Shown here in pieces: positions 26,553-36,060 of a stretch of DNA of 54,552 nt (positions within the stretch are counted from its first letter, which is position 1; every line of letters starts with the position of its first letter). The notes under the pieces were generated by a model. It searched no databases. It saw nothing but the letters and a program-made list of their open reading frames with translations, and was not told the DNA's origin. Source of the DNA: Fidelibacterota bacterium (GTDB taxonomy: Bacteria; Fidelibacterota; Marinisomatia; Marinisomatales; TCS55); contig JACNKN010000051.1 of the NCBI GenBank assembly GCA_014382015.1, forward strand, positions 1 to 54,552. Reading direction: 5' to 3'. The translations under genes were made by a program, and so were the position numbers.

Positions 26553-26836
26553 GAGATGGATACCGATATGTTTTTTGAATCGATTGAAGCCATTGGGGCG
26601 GGCTTTATAATACGGTTTTTATTCTCTCGATATACGGTCATCACTGCTTCAGGGCAAACCAGGGCACAATTTGTACATCCTGTGCAGTTTTCTTCCACTA
26701 AGATAGCGTAATGATATCCTTTTTTGTTGATATTTTTACTCATATTTAACGAGTTTTGGGGACATGCATCGGTGCAGAGTTCACACCCCTTGCAATTTTC
26801 AATATTTATAGTGACGTGTCCGTGTAGTTTTGCCAT
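26549..26836 (-). CDS. 2-oxoacid:ferredoxin oxidoreductase, delta (ferredoxin) subunit
   Basis: A 95-residue ferredoxin-like subunit with two clusters, CKGCELCTDACPQNSL and CTGCTNCALVCPEAV, which carry electrons from the TPP site to the external ferredoxin. The ATG at 26836 has an AAGGA site five bases upstream; an earlier in-frame start at 26860 is less likely. It is the first gene of the 2-oxoacid operon, so the promoter should lie in the 126 bases between it and coaE. Confidence 0.93.
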   Translation of the reverse strand: MAKLHGHVTINIENCKGCELCTDACPQNSLNMSKNINKKGYHYAILVEENCTGCTNCALVCPEAVMTVYRENKNRIIKPAPMASIDSKNISVSIS

Positions 26837-26962
26837 TACAGTCCTTATTAAGATAAACAAATCCTGTATTCTAATTTAACACTTTTCACGGTTGATTATC
26901 AAGAAATGCAGGGAAATTAGAGAATATGGGAAGGAGGGATTTTTAGCCTCCCAGAAAACAGT

Positions 26963-27556
26963 TCAGGTTAATTTTTTTATAAGAGATTCAATATTTTTTT
27001 GGAGTTCGGTTTCTGTTCCATCATTATGTACGACAAAATCGGCCATATTGACTTTTTCTTCTTCCGGCCATTGGAATTCTACACGTTTTAATATTTCTTC
27101 ACGAGAAAGCGTTTCGCGCCCCAATGCCCGCTCCATTCGATTTTTTAAATGAGCAGTCACAACAATCACATAATCCAAATGTGCATCAAACCCGGTTTCG
27201 TAAATCAAAGCTGCATCTACAATGAAAACCCCATGCTTTTTATCATTGAGGACACGATTGAACTTTTTATCAATAAGATCAAATATATAAGGATGAACAA
27301 CTGAATTCAATCGCTGCTGGTGATCTTCATCTTGAAATGCAACTCGGGCCAATTTTTTTTTATCTACCCGCCCGGTACCATCAATTATATCGGTACCGAA
27401 TTCGGAAATAAGTTCATGCTGAACAGTTTCGTTTGTTGTGATCAATTTTTTTGCTTCCTCATCAGCATCCAACACAAAGGCACCGAGTGATTCAAAATAA
27501 CGGCTGGCAGTACTTTTACCACTGCCGATGCCACCAGTTAATCCCACTTTTAACAT
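26963..27556 (-). CDS. coaE: Dephospho-CoA kinase
   Basis: A 197-residue P-loop kinase, GLTGGIGSGKST at residues 5-16, followed by LGAFVLDADEEAKKL. It adds the 3'-phosphate to dephospho-CoA, the last step of CoA synthesis. Length matches the family (about 200). It starts one base after the adk stop and ends the nucleoside/nucleotide gene run. CoA is needed by the adjacent 2-oxoacid operon, but that is probably coincidence. Confidence 0.96.
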   Translation of the reverse strand: MLKVGLTGGIGSGKSTASRYFESLGAFVLDADEEAKKLITTNETVQHELISEFGTDIIDGTGRVDKKKLARVAFQDEDHQQRLNSVVHPYIFDLIDKKFNRVLNDKKHGVFIVDAALIYETGFDAHLDYVIVVTAHLKNRMERALGRETLSREEILKRVEFQWPEEEKVNMADFVVHNDGTETELQKNIESLIKKLT

Positions 27557-27557
27557 T

Positions 27558-28118
27558 TTATTTTAATACCTCTAAAATTCGATCTGTAATTTCAGGAATT
27601 TCACCTATACCATCGACTTCTTTCAACAAGTTTTTTTTACGATAAAAATCCAATAATGGTGCCGTTTGTTTCCAATATACGTTTTGACGCTGCCGAATAA
27701 TATCAGGTGTATCATCACTCCGGCCGGACGCTTTTCCCCGCTTGATTAATCGCTGGACTAACCCATCCTCATCTGCAGTTAAACTAAGGGCGCAATTCAA
27801 TGAATGAGAAAGGTCGTCCATGATATTAATTAGCCCACCAGCCTGTGGGATGGTTCTGGGAAAGCCATCTAGAAGATATCCATTCTGAGCATCATCTTTT
27901 TTCAACCGGTTATTCATCATTCCCAAGAGTACATCATCGGGGACAAGTGCACCCTTATCCATAAATGATTTAGCTTTTTCTCCAATTTCAGTTTTTGCAG
28001 CCATTTCGCCCCGGAGAATATCACCGGTTGATAAATGAATAATATTGTAATGTTCACAAATCCGTTTTGCCTGTGTGCCTTTTCCCACGCCGGGGGGACC
28101 TAAAAATATAAGACGCAT
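27558..28118 (-). CDS. adk: Adenylate kinase
   Basis: A 186-residue enzyme (AMP + ATP = 2 ADP). P-loop LGPPGVGKGTQAKR near residue 5, LSTGDILR, and DGFPRTIPQA are diagnostic. It is the short form without the cysteine-rich or extended LID of E. coli Adk (214 residues). It sits 21 bases after nupC in the nucleoside salvage run. Confidence 0.97.
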   Translation of the reverse strand: MRLIFLGPPGVGKGTQAKRICEHYNIIHLSTGDILRGEMAAKTEIGEKAKSFMDKGALVPDDVLLGMMNNRLKKDDAQNGYLLDGFPRTIPQAGGLINIMDDLSHSLNCALSLTADEDGLVQRLIKRGKASGRSDDTPDIIRQRQNVYWKQTAPLLDFYRKKNLLKEVDGIGEIPEITDRILEVLK

Positions 28119-28139
28119 CTCTACTTTCCTGTTTGTTAT

Positions 28140-29351
28140 TTAAATGAGTATTCCCGCAACGGTAGCCGTAAGCCAGGATGCCAGTGCACCGCCAACCATT
28201 GCCTTCGTCACTAATTTAGCTAAATCTTTTTTTCGTTCTGGAGCCATTCCGCCAATTCCCCCCAACTGAATTCCAATTGAACCAAAATTTGCAAAACCAC
28301 ATAATGCATAACTGGCAATAATGGCTGTTCGTTCTGATATTTGGCCTTCGGAAATGATATCTTTCAAATCTCCATAGGCAATCAGTTCAGTAAATACAAT
28401 TTTTTTACCCATAAGCATTCCCATTTGGCCTGCTTCTTCCCAGGGGACTCCCATGGTCCATGCCAACGGTTTAAATGCAATGGCAAGGATAGCATCCATT
28501 GATGTGCCTGCAAATCCCAGTAAGTAATTCACCAGGGCGACGATAGAAATAAAGGCCACAAGCATCGCACCCACATTTGCTGCAAGTTTCAACCCATCCG
28601 TGGCGCCATTCCCTAATGCTTCCATTGCGTTGGAGCTGGTTTGTTCAACATGAATTTTCAAATCACCCATGGTTTCAGATGATTCCGTTTCCGGATAAAT
28701 AATTTTTGCAATGACCAAAGCAGCCGGCGCAGACATTACGGATGCGGCTAAAAGGTGTCCTGCAATTCCGGGTATATCCGTGAGCCATTTAACGTAGATA
28801 GCCAGGACGCCCCCAGCCACGGTAGCGAATCCGCCAACCATAACAGCCATGAGTTCTGATTGGGTCATTTTACCAATGAATGGACGAATCATTAGAGGTG
28901 CTTCAGTTTGCCCGACAAAAATATTGGCTGAGACACTGAGTGTTTCTGATCCGCTGGTTCCCATTGATTTTTGCATGGCTCGGGCAATCCATTTCACGAT
29001 GAACTGAATAATACCCAAATGGTAAAGGACTGCCATGAGGCTGGAAAAGAAAATAATAGTAGGCAAGGCACGAAACGCAAAGTTAATGAGTGATGGATGG
29101 AACCCAACATTAGGGACAAATGATGTAAATAGAAAATCACTGCCAGCATCAGAGAAACTGATCAATTTGGAAATGACTTTATCCAAAAAACCAAATACGG
29201 GTTTTCCCATGGGTGTTTTTAAAATAAAGAGAGCAAAAATAAGCTGGAGGCCTAATCCCCATCCAACAATCCGAAAGTTAATCTGTTTTCGATTATTTGA
29301 CATGGCCACCGCAATACCCAAAAGCGTTATAACTCCCAACAATCCAATCAT
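28140..29351 (-). CDS. nupC: Concentrative nucleoside transporter (NupC/CNT family)
   Basis: A 403-residue membrane protein with about nine or ten hydrophobic segments. The CNT signature FVGQTEAPLMIRPFI is near residue 145, with GGFATVAGGVLAIYV and the C-terminal YALCGFANFGSIGIQLGG. It imports nucleosides with Na+ or H+. The start directly follows the tdk stop, so uptake and phosphorylation are coupled in one operon (cdd-udk-tdk-nupC). Confidence 0.95.
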   Translation of the reverse strand: MIGLLGVITLLGIAVAMSNNRKQINFRIVGWGLGLQLIFALFILKTPMGKPVFGFLDKVISKLISFSDAGSDFLFTSFVPNVGFHPSLINFAFRALPTIIFFSSLMAVLYHLGIIQFIVKWIARAMQKSMGTSGSETLSVSANIFVGQTEAPLMIRPFIGKMTQSELMAVMVGGFATVAGGVLAIYVKWLTDIPGIAGHLLAASVMSAPAALVIAKIIYPETESSETMGDLKIHVEQTSSNAMEALGNGATDGLKLAANVGAMLVAFISIVALVNYLLGFAGTSMDAILAIAFKPLAWTMGVPWEEAGQMGMLMGKKIVFTELIAYGDLKDIISEGQISERTAIIASYALCGFANFGSIGIQLGGIGGMAPERKKDLAKLVTKAMVGGALASWLTATVAGILI

Positions 29352-29912
29352 TTATTCCTCCGGTGGTTCAAAACAATTCCTGCAACGTGCTTCATACACA
29401 TCTGTTTCTCCAATGACAACTTGTTCAGAATCCTGCGTCAAACGCTGATTGCATGAAGCTGGATCTCCGCATTGAATACAAATGGCGCGAAATTTATCCA
29501 GATAATCTGCTTCACACATGAGTGTCGGCATGGGTCCGAAAGGTATACCACGATAATCTGTATCCAGCCCCGCCACAACGACGCGCTTATTATTTTGGGC
29601 TAGCAATTTGCATACTTCTACAATATCATGTCCAAAAAACTGTGCTTCATCAATACCGATAACATCAATTTCTTCCGAGTTATGCAATATTTCTTGGGCA
29701 TTTTTCACTAACATGGATTCTAACTTTGATTGATTATGGGATACCACATGGTTTGAACTATATCGATCATCAATTTTTGGTTTAAAAATAAGGGTTTTCA
29801 TTTTTGCAATTTCGGCGCGGCGAATTCTCCGAATCAATTCTTCCGTTTTTCCGCTGAACATACTGCCGCAGATGACTTCAATCCAGCCTGCGTTTTGGGG
29901 TGTGAGTGTCAT
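29352..29912 (-). CDS. tdk: Thymidine kinase (type II)
   Basis: A 186-residue enzyme with P-loop CGSMFSGKTEELIRR at about residues 15-29, DEAQFFG, and the zinc site made of a CIQCG pair and a CRNC pair. GLDTDYRGIPFG follows the active site. It phosphorylates thymidine and deoxyuridine. The stop abuts the nupC start. A second deoxynucleoside kinase of a different fold is at 52.4 kb, so salvage of several deoxynucleosides is likely. Confidence 0.96.
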   Translation of the reverse strand: MTLTPQNAGWIEVICGSMFSGKTEELIRRIRRAEIAKMKTLIFKPKIDDRYSSNHVVSHNQSKLESMLVKNAQEILHNSEEIDVIGIDEAQFFGHDIVEVCKLLAQNNKRVVVAGLDTDYRGIPFGPMPTLMCEADYLDKFRAICIQCGDPASCNQRLTQDSEQVVIGETDVYEARCRNCFEPPEE

Positions 29913-29956
29913 TTTCTACTCATGATGAAAAAATATGTACATTTACGGCTAATGGT

Positions 29957-30577
29957 TTATGATAATATTGCGTTTATTTTTGTTCTTAGAAGATCGATAG
30001 CTACCATATTTTGGCCTCCTTCAGGTATGATAATATCGGCAAAATATTTAGACGGCTCAACAAATTGTTGATGCATTGGACGAACAGTTTTTAAATATTG
30101 ATCAATGACCGATTGAACGGTTCGTCCCCGTTCTTCAACATCCCGGGACATTCTACGAATAAAACGAATATCATCCGGAGTATCTACAAAAATTTTGATA
30201 TCCATCAATTCCCGTAAGGAATTATAATGGAGCGTTAAAATTCCTTCCACAACAATAACATGATGGGGATCAACTTTTCGCGTTTCAGACTTTCTTGAAT
30301 GAGTGGAAAAATTATAGATTGGCATTTGAATTGACTGACCTTTTATAAGACCAATAAGCTGTTGATTAAATAATTCAATATCAATGGCATCGGGATGATC
30401 AAAATTCTGGAGGTGTCTCTCTTCTAAGGATAAATCAGAAAGATCACGGTAATAAGCATCCTGCTCAATAACCGCCACTTCGCCTTCGCCGTATTCTTCA
30501 AATAAACTTTTGGCAATGGATGTTTTGCCGGAGCCCGTGCCACCGGCAATGCCGATTAATATGGGAGAAATACTCAT
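29957..30577 (-). CDS. udk: Uridine/cytidine kinase
   Basis: A 206-residue P-loop kinase: GIAGGTGSGKTSIAKSL near residue 9, QDAYYRDLSDLSLEER, NFDHPDAIDIELF and the substrate-binding VVEGILTLHY. It makes UMP and CMP from the nucleosides with GTP or ATP. The ATG overlaps the cdd stop (ATGA), and tdk follows after 44 bases. Confidence 0.95.
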   Translation of the reverse strand: MSISPILIGIAGGTGSGKTSIAKSLFEEYGEGEVAVIEQDAYYRDLSDLSLEERHLQNFDHPDAIDIELFNQQLIGLIKGQSIQMPIYNFSTHSRKSETRKVDPHHVIVVEGILTLHYNSLRELMDIKIFVDTPDDIRFIRRMSRDVEERGRTVQSVIDQYLKTVRPMHQQFVEPSKYFADIIIPEGGQNMVAIDLLRTKINAILS

Positions 30578-30954
30578 CTTAATTTTGATTCGTCAAATGG
30601 TTTTGGCAATAATGCGGAACTTGTTGTTTCTTCAACAAGCCCATTGTCATCACAAATATAAACGGGAATATTTCCGCACAATTCCCAGATGACCTGACGG
30701 CAGGCCCCACAGGGAGATCCACCATTTTCTGTAGATACAGCCAATGCTTTAAATTCTGAATAACCTTTTGCGATGGCAGTAAACAATGCGGTTCTTTCTG
30801 CACAATTTGTTAATGAATAACTGGAGTTTTCTATATTGCATCCACCAATAATATTCCCATCTTTCGTTTCCAAGGCGGCGCCAACTGTGTAATTCGAATA
30901 GGGTGTGTGAGCCTTGTCTCTCATTTGGATGGCTTTTTGGATGATTTTTGTCAT
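30574..30954 (-). CDS. cdd: Cytidine deaminase
   Basis: A 126-residue zinc enzyme converting cytidine and deoxycytidine to uridine forms. Zinc ligands Cys51, Cys82 and Cys85 and catalytic Glu53 lie in NCAERTALF and GGSPCGACRQV. The substrate loop is CNIENSSYSLTN. It is a homotetrameric-type (short) CDA. It overlaps the hydrolase gene by four bases and udk by four bases, so all three are coupled. Confidence 0.96.
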   Translation of the reverse strand: MTKIIQKAIQMRDKAHTPYSNYTVGAALETKDGNIIGGCNIENSSYSLTNCAERTALFTAIAKGYSEFKALAVSTENGGSPCGACRQVIWELCGNIPVYICDDNGLVEETTSSALLPKPFDESKLR

Positions 30955-32150
30955 TTTTTTAATGTGCTAAACCAGAGTGCGGCGCCAGCATAAGAAACAA
31001 GGACAGAACTACCATGGGTTCCACCGGGGATGGTTATGAGTTCTATATCGCCACCATTGGCTTTGATTTTATCCCGGGCAATGACGGAACATTGATAATA
31101 AACCGCTTCATCTGCATCCCCATGAAATAACTTGATCGGTGCCTTGGGAGTCCAATCGTACACACTATTTTCTATGTATGCATTTTTTAAATCCTGTTCC
31201 CCATCCCCAAAATAGTCAGTTAGAAATGTAGGTTGATACAAATCAGTAATTTTAGAGATTAATTCATCATTGATTTGTCCAATAGATTTGGTTCCATCAT
31301 ATAAATCATCCATTTTTTCTGCATAAGGACTTTGGAAATAATCTGAATATGTTTTATCCCATTGATAAATAGTCAGATATGTCTTTGCTATATACCCGGC
31401 ATAGCCAGGGGCAGAAAAAGAATCCAATGAAAGAACCCAGTTTGCTTGTGCCGAAATATCGTGAGGGCCTGCCATGGGCGCCGAAGCGGTGACCGTAAAC
31501 TCATCTGAATATTTTTCTTCAATTGTTTTATGAGTCGCCATGGTTACATAACCGCCTTCTGAATATCCAACTAAAAATAATTGGTCGTTGAGTTGAAGAT
31601 CGTTCCCGCAGGCAAAATTTTTGGTGGCCCGTATCATATCCACCACACCTTCTGCAACGAAGCGATGAATATATGGATGAAATACATCCGTTGAAATACC
31701 CAGACCCAGAAAATCGGGCGATATACCAATATATCCCACGGAAGCAGAGAAAAGAGCATCAAACCCACGTAACGGTGCAACTGAAGCCACATTGGTTCGT
31801 TTGGATTCAGTCCCATGGTGGCTGCTGTAAAGTGGATATTTTATGTCAGAATTATCATCATCCGGGACATAAATAGCGCCGGATGCCTGACGAGGATCTC
31901 CATTCCAATCAATCGTTTCATAGACGATGCTATAAACTTTTACGTCATAACTAGGATTTACACCGATATCAATATTGTTATCCGCGAGAAAATCATCCAA
32001 AAAATTTGCACTGATTGTTCCCATAGGTAGGACAGAAATGACATGACCACGACCATCTTCTGTGGTGGCGCAATCTTCTGTTTTTGTTCCTTCGCAAGCA
32101 AAAAGGAAAAGGAAAAGTAGAATATTGAGTTGTTTGAATTTTGATTTCAC
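30951..32150 (-). CDS. Lipoprotein alpha/beta hydrolase (secretory lipase/peptidase-like)
   Basis: A 399-residue protein with a lipoprotein signal peptide: lipobox LFAC with Cys19. The alpha/beta hydrolase nucleophile is Ser198 in VGYSEGG. Likely acid and histidine are in FHGDADEAVY and GGTHGSS near the C-terminus. The fold resembles secreted lipases and prolyl-oligopeptidase-like esterases. It overlaps cdd by four bases and is the first gene of the nucleoside salvage unit, which suggests it releases a salvageable substrate outside the cell. The actual substrate is unknown. Confidence 0.82.
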   Translation of the reverse strand: MKSKFKQLNILLFLFLFACEGTKTEDCATTEDGRGHVISVLPMGTISANFLDDFLADNNIDIGVNPSYDVKVYSIVYETIDWNGDPRQASGAIYVPDDDNSDIKYPLYSSHHGTESKRTNVASVAPLRGFDALFSASVGYIGISPDFLGLGISTDVFHPYIHRFVAEGVVDMIRATKNFACGNDLQLNDQLFLVGYSEGGYVTMATHKTIEEKYSDEFTVTASAPMAGPHDISAQANWVLSLDSFSAPGYAGYIAKTYLTIYQWDKTYSDYFQSPYAEKMDDLYDGTKSIGQINDELISKITDLYQPTFLTDYFGDGEQDLKNAYIENSVYDWTPKAPIKLFHGDADEAVYYQCSVIARDKIKANGGDIELITIPGGTHGSSVLVSYAGAALWFSTLKK

Positions 32151-32165
32151 GGAATACCTCTGTAA

Positions 32166-32819
32166 TTAATGTTCGAATCGAATGAGTTTAAATGCTTGAT
32201 GAAGCATAATGCCAGCAATAAATCCACCCACATGGGCAAACCAAGCCACGCCGCCGGTAGTGTCTAATCCTAAGGATCCCATGCCATTGGTCAATTGGTT
32301 AAAAAACCAGAAGCCCAGTACAATCATCGCCGGAACCCGAATGGTTGTGAAAAAGATAATAATAAAAACAAATACATGCACCCTGGCATGGGGGAACCGA
32401 ATCATATATAATCCCAATACACCGGCAATGGCACCGGATGCGCCCACCATAGGGATTTCTGATCCGGGACTCATAAGGACCTGGCAAAGAGAAGCGGCGA
32501 TTCCACAAAGAATATAAAAAAAGGCATATTTTACATGTCCAAGCGTACTCTCAACATTGTCGCCAAATAACCATAAAAACCACATGTTTCCAAGGATATG
32601 GGCAATTCCTCCGTGAAGAAACATTGACGTAATCATCGTTACGATGGAAAAATCAGATGGAATTAATCCAAAACTATAAATAAATATATTTGCGGATTCT
32701 GGATCTGATAATTCCAGAGACAACTGAAATGCAAAAATGCAAACATTGATTCCAATAAGACCATAGGTTACATAAGGAATTAAAATACGGGGGTTGTCAT
32801 CTTTGTAGGGGAAAAACAT
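32166..32819 (-). CDS. Rhomboid-family intramembrane serine protease
   Basis: A 217-residue, six-helix membrane protein. The catalytic Ser128 is in VGASGAIAGVLG, His196 in FAHVGGFIAG, and the helix-2 motif is FLHGGIAHILGNMWFLW. It cuts within transmembrane helices. Its start overlaps the stop of the M23 peptidase gene by one base, so the two are coupled. The substrate is unknown. Confidence 0.93.
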   Translation of the reverse strand: MFFPYKDDNPRILIPYVTYGLIGINVCIFAFQLSLELSDPESANIFIYSFGLIPSDFSIVTMITSMFLHGGIAHILGNMWFLWLFGDNVESTLGHVKYAFFYILCGIAASLCQVLMSPGSEIPMVGASGAIAGVLGLYMIRFPHARVHVFVFIIIFFTTIRVPAMIVLGFWFFNQLTNGMGSLGLDTTGGVAWFAHVGGFIAGIMLHQAFKLIRFEH

Positions 32820-35062
32820 TAATAAACCATGAACTCAATTTTTTTACTTATTTTATGCCCCGCTCGATCCTGGATGGACAGTTGAAGGGTGTGAGAACCC
32901 AATGAGAGAGGTCGGGCAAGTTGGTATGATATAATTTTGGATTTGGGCTGATAGGCATAAATCAATGGCATCTGATCCAATGTTAAATCAAAAGAGGATT
33001 CTGCCGGTGCAAACCCGGAGAGTGCATCATCAATCTTGAATTCAAATTTGTTTAATTCAAGAGATGGATATTTGCCATGATTCCCCGGGTGCATAGATTT
33101 GATTGTTGGTGGCGTTTTATCCTCTATAATTGCAATGGCATCAAGGTGTTTGACCTCTCCCGTCAGCACCCGACGATCTGAATTGTTTTCTGTGGGAATA
33201 AATTGCCATCCTTCTTTTTGATCATAATAATACAGGTGAATATTTTTCCTGTCCTTCAATTTGATCGGATAACGCAACCCAATGCCCACAGGTTTCATTA
33301 AAGGGCGTTCAAAGGGTTGGAGTTGATAAACCCGGGATAAGAGGGTGCCCTCTGTTACAGGTGCATATTTATGAACAGCTTCAATCCACATAAGCGTTGG
33401 GCTTGTTACTGAAGATTTTTTTGTGCGGATTGAACAAAAACCATCCTTAGAAACAACCGTAATAGATGTGCCGGGGGTGGCGACCGTATAAGGGAGGTCA
33501 AACCGAATTTGCCGTTCAATGGATCCTTTTAGAATGGCTTCAATTTGATCGACATTTTCAAACCAAGTAGGCGGAATAGGCGCAGTCAAATAAACCGAAG
33601 GTTGAATCTGGTTTAGAGGGATTGTTTCATATTGATACTTGCCCTTAAGCCTGAGGGATAAATCCGCATTCACAGCTTGTTTGGGTTGAATCTGTATATA
33701 TACACCAGCATCTGTATGGGAAATATCTAAGTCCACGTTTACACTTAAATGATCCCCCGCATTCTTTTTGTTAATCCAATGTATAGGCAGAGATCGTGTC
33801 CCCAATTTATTTTGAGCAATAAACTGAATAGCTTTTCGTTTTGTTTGTTTTTTAGGAACAGAAATTAACAGACCTGTTTCAACCTGCTCAGTAGATAAAA
33901 TCGTAATCTTCTCATCAGCAAATCCATAAGGTGTAAAAGAATAGGCAAAGACAGACTGAATGGGAATCGTAATACTTTTGGGCTGAATTAAAAAACTGAC
34001 ATCTTTATTCGATTCCCCAATTTTTTCAATGGTGACTCCAAATGGGGTCATATTAAAAAGAGTACCGTGAATCGTCCGTGTATTTTTATGGACATCCATC
34101 ACAAGGATTTTTACCGTATGATACCCTGGTGTAAGATTCAGGATTCCATTGGTAGAATCTGCATGAATGGGAACAATGGGGTCAGAATCATTTTTATACA
34201 GTTTAATGAAGTTTCCCAGGTTTAATCGTGCATTGCGGTAATCTCTGATAAAGTTTGCCGTTGGCAGCCAATTGTAATCCAGTCGGTCAAATTGAAGGGT
34301 GTGATGTAATTTTTCATCAATATATATTTCAATTCGATGAGGCTGATAAATATTGTTAGCTCCTTGCCGTTTGTCAAAAGCCTTAATAGACAAGCCGAGT
34401 TTTCCGGAAATATTGATGGTATCGGGGAAATGATATTCCCCTTTTTTATCTCTAAACAATGGAAAATTTTGGGGCAATTGATTTCCATTCACCCAGCTTT
34501 CTTTAGTCAAAGGTGTAAATGCCAGTTCTTCTACCACAGGCGCCAACCGATCTGCCTGATTTAATCCATGGACCAATGGATTGAGAGGCTGCCCATGTTC
34601 ATTCCTGATTTCAAAATGGAGGTGGGGTCCAAACGAATATCCAGTATTCCCGGAATAGGCAATCACATTACCCTTAGCAAAACGAAATTCTCCCGAAGAT
34701 AAATAGAAATTGGTGAAATAAGATTTCTGTGCTTTTTGTTCAGCTTTTAGGCGATCTTCCAATCTCGGTTTAAATTTACTTAAATGGGCATAAACGGCAG
34801 TTTGCCCATCATCAAGGGTAAAGTAAATAGCGCGACCAAAACCGGAGAAGTTCGTTACGACTCGTGAGATAAAACCATCACCCACAGCATATACGGGGTG
34901 TCCCGTTGTTCCCTTCGTTTTGATATCCAGCCCCAGGTGATACCCTGTGGTTCTGAATTCACCAAAATTTGAGGACAAATGTTTACCCGTATTTGTTGGC
35001 CAAGTATAGTCCTGAGCGAAAACGATAGATAAGAAAAGCGTTAGGGTAGGTACAAGTCTCAT
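32819..35062 (-). CDS. M23-family (LytM) metalloendopeptidase, multidomain
   Basis: A 747-residue exported protein. A signal peptide ends near VFAQ (residue 17). The M23 domain is at about residues 25-165, with the zinc motifs TGYHLGLDIK (HxxxD) and GPHLHFEIRN (HxH). The long rest consists of beta-rich, Ig-like segments. LytM proteins cut or regulate cutting of peptidoglycan cross-bridges. Length well above E. coli EnvC or MepM suggests an added envelope-binding function. It is cotranscribed with the rhomboid gene. Confidence 0.9.
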   Translation of the reverse strand: MRLVPTLTLFLSIVFAQDYTWPTNTGKHLSSNFGEFRTTGYHLGLDIKTKGTTGHPVYAVGDGFISRVVTNFSGFGRAIYFTLDDGQTAVYAHLSKFKPRLEDRLKAEQKAQKSYFTNFYLSSGEFRFAKGNVIAYSGNTGYSFGPHLHFEIRNEHGQPLNPLVHGLNQADRLAPVVEELAFTPLTKESWVNGNQLPQNFPLFRDKKGEYHFPDTINISGKLGLSIKAFDKRQGANNIYQPHRIEIYIDEKLHHTLQFDRLDYNWLPTANFIRDYRNARLNLGNFIKLYKNDSDPIVPIHADSTNGILNLTPGYHTVKILVMDVHKNTRTIHGTLFNMTPFGVTIEKIGESNKDVSFLIQPKSITIPIQSVFAYSFTPYGFADEKITILSTEQVETGLLISVPKKQTKRKAIQFIAQNKLGTRSLPIHWINKKNAGDHLSVNVDLDISHTDAGVYIQIQPKQAVNADLSLRLKGKYQYETIPLNQIQPSVYLTAPIPPTWFENVDQIEAILKGSIERQIRFDLPYTVATPGTSITVVSKDGFCSIRTKKSSVTSPTLMWIEAVHKYAPVTEGTLLSRVYQLQPFERPLMKPVGIGLRYPIKLKDRKNIHLYYYDQKEGWQFIPTENNSDRRVLTGEVKHLDAIAIIEDKTPPTIKSMHPGNHGKYPSLELNKFEFKIDDALSGFAPAESSFDLTLDQMPLIYAYQPKSKIISYQLARPLSLGSHTLQLSIQDRAGHKISKKIEFMVY

Positions 35063-35125
35063 GAGATAAATTACGGATTAAGCCACTAATTTATCTCATA
35101 ATTTGGATGTATAAAACAGGGCAAA

Positions 35126-35165
35126 ATAAAAAAAGCCCCGCCCCGATTGTTCCAGACGAGGCTTT
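35126..35165 (-). terminator. Rho-independent terminator for the PDZ gene
   Basis: Read on the - strand, AAAGCCTCGTC pairs with GGGGCGGGGCTTT through a 12-bp stem with three G-U wobbles, then a T run. On the + strand the wobbles become A-C mismatches, so it works only leftward. It lies 26 bases after the PDZ gene stop and before the M23 gene. Confidence 0.88.
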
Positions 35166-35190
35166 GTATGTACTTAAAATATAGAGTGAA

Positions 35191-36060
35191 CTATGATTTT
35201 TTCAACTTTTGAATTTCTTTTCGAAGTTCTTCTACTTCTTTTTTAAGTTTTTCTACATCTTGATGAATATCATGATCCGGCATGGGTGCTACCATTCGCA
35301 TTTTATATTTTTTCTTTAGTTTTTGTCCGGACTTTTTCAATTTCTTCGCTTCTTCCTTTAAGTGTTTTGTATGCAACTGAAAATCCTGATCATCCTTAGA
35401 AAAGAAGAATACATTATGGTCATCGTCACCACTCTCCATCATGGGCATTTTACCGGTCCAGGAAAAGTTATTTTTCTGTGAACCAAGGGTGGCTGTGTAG
35501 TCTTTTTTACGTCCTTTTCGAATAACTTCTAATGTAACATCAGCGCCAGAACCCTCACGGGAAATGGCTCGCTGTAATTCAGAAGTGGTAGAGACGCCAT
35601 CACCATTAACTGAAACGATGATATCCCCCACTTTCAGTTTGGCCTTTTCAGCGGGACTGTCTTCTACCACTTCTGAAATCAAAACACCATTATCACTTTT
35701 TACTTTAAAATAATCTCTTAATCCATCTGTTAATTCTTGAATTTGAACACCAAGATATCCGCCGGAGTGAATGGAATAAACATTGTCATTATCCATCATC
35801 ATTGTTTTGATATTCACATCCATATCGGCTAATTTTTCTTTGATTCCTTTTAATGCTTTTTTGTCATTGAGATTAATGGTGTATTCATTTTTTTCACCAT
35901 CTTGTTCCACAATAATGGTCATTTCGTTTCCATCCGTCGTCACTTCTACAGTTTGTTCTTTATCGTTTTTATGGATGGCTTTCTTCTTGACAATTACTTT
36001 GTTTTGTTGACCGACAGCAATTCCACCGATCAATAAAATTGTTAATAACCATTTAGACAT
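35191..36060 (-). CDS. Exported PDZ-domain protein with coiled coil
   Basis: A 289-residue protein. A signal peptide (about 1-17) is followed by a Lys/Glu-rich beta region, then one PDZ domain at about 105-200 (GYLGVQIQELTDGL, SPAEKAKLKVGDIIVSVNGD). A highly charged stretch and a C-terminal coiled coil follow (VEKLKKEVEELRKEIQKLKK). There is no protease domain, unlike DegP/HtrA. It is probably a periplasmic adaptor. A strong leftward terminator follows, so it is a one-gene unit, divergent from the barrel gene. Confidence 0.85.
   Translation of the reverse strand: MSKWLLTILLIGGIAVGQQNKVIVKKKAIHKNDKEQTVEVTTDGNEMTIIVEQDGEKNEYTINLNDKKALKGIKEKLADMDVNIKTMMMDNDNVYSIHSGGYLGVQIQELTDGLRDYFKVKSDNGVLISEVVEDSPAEKAKLKVGDIIVSVNGDGVSTTSELQRAISREGSGADVTLEVIRKGRKKDYTATLGSQKNNFSWTGKMPMMESGDDDHNVFFFSKDDQDFQLHTKHLKEEAKKLKKSGQKLKKKYKMRMVAPMPDHDIHQDVEKLKKEVEELRKEIQKLKKS

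Noticed and set aside
26930-26960. Hairpin GGAGG/CCTCC after coaE as a terminator
   Set aside because: Only a 5-bp stem and no T run on the right side; too weak to list.
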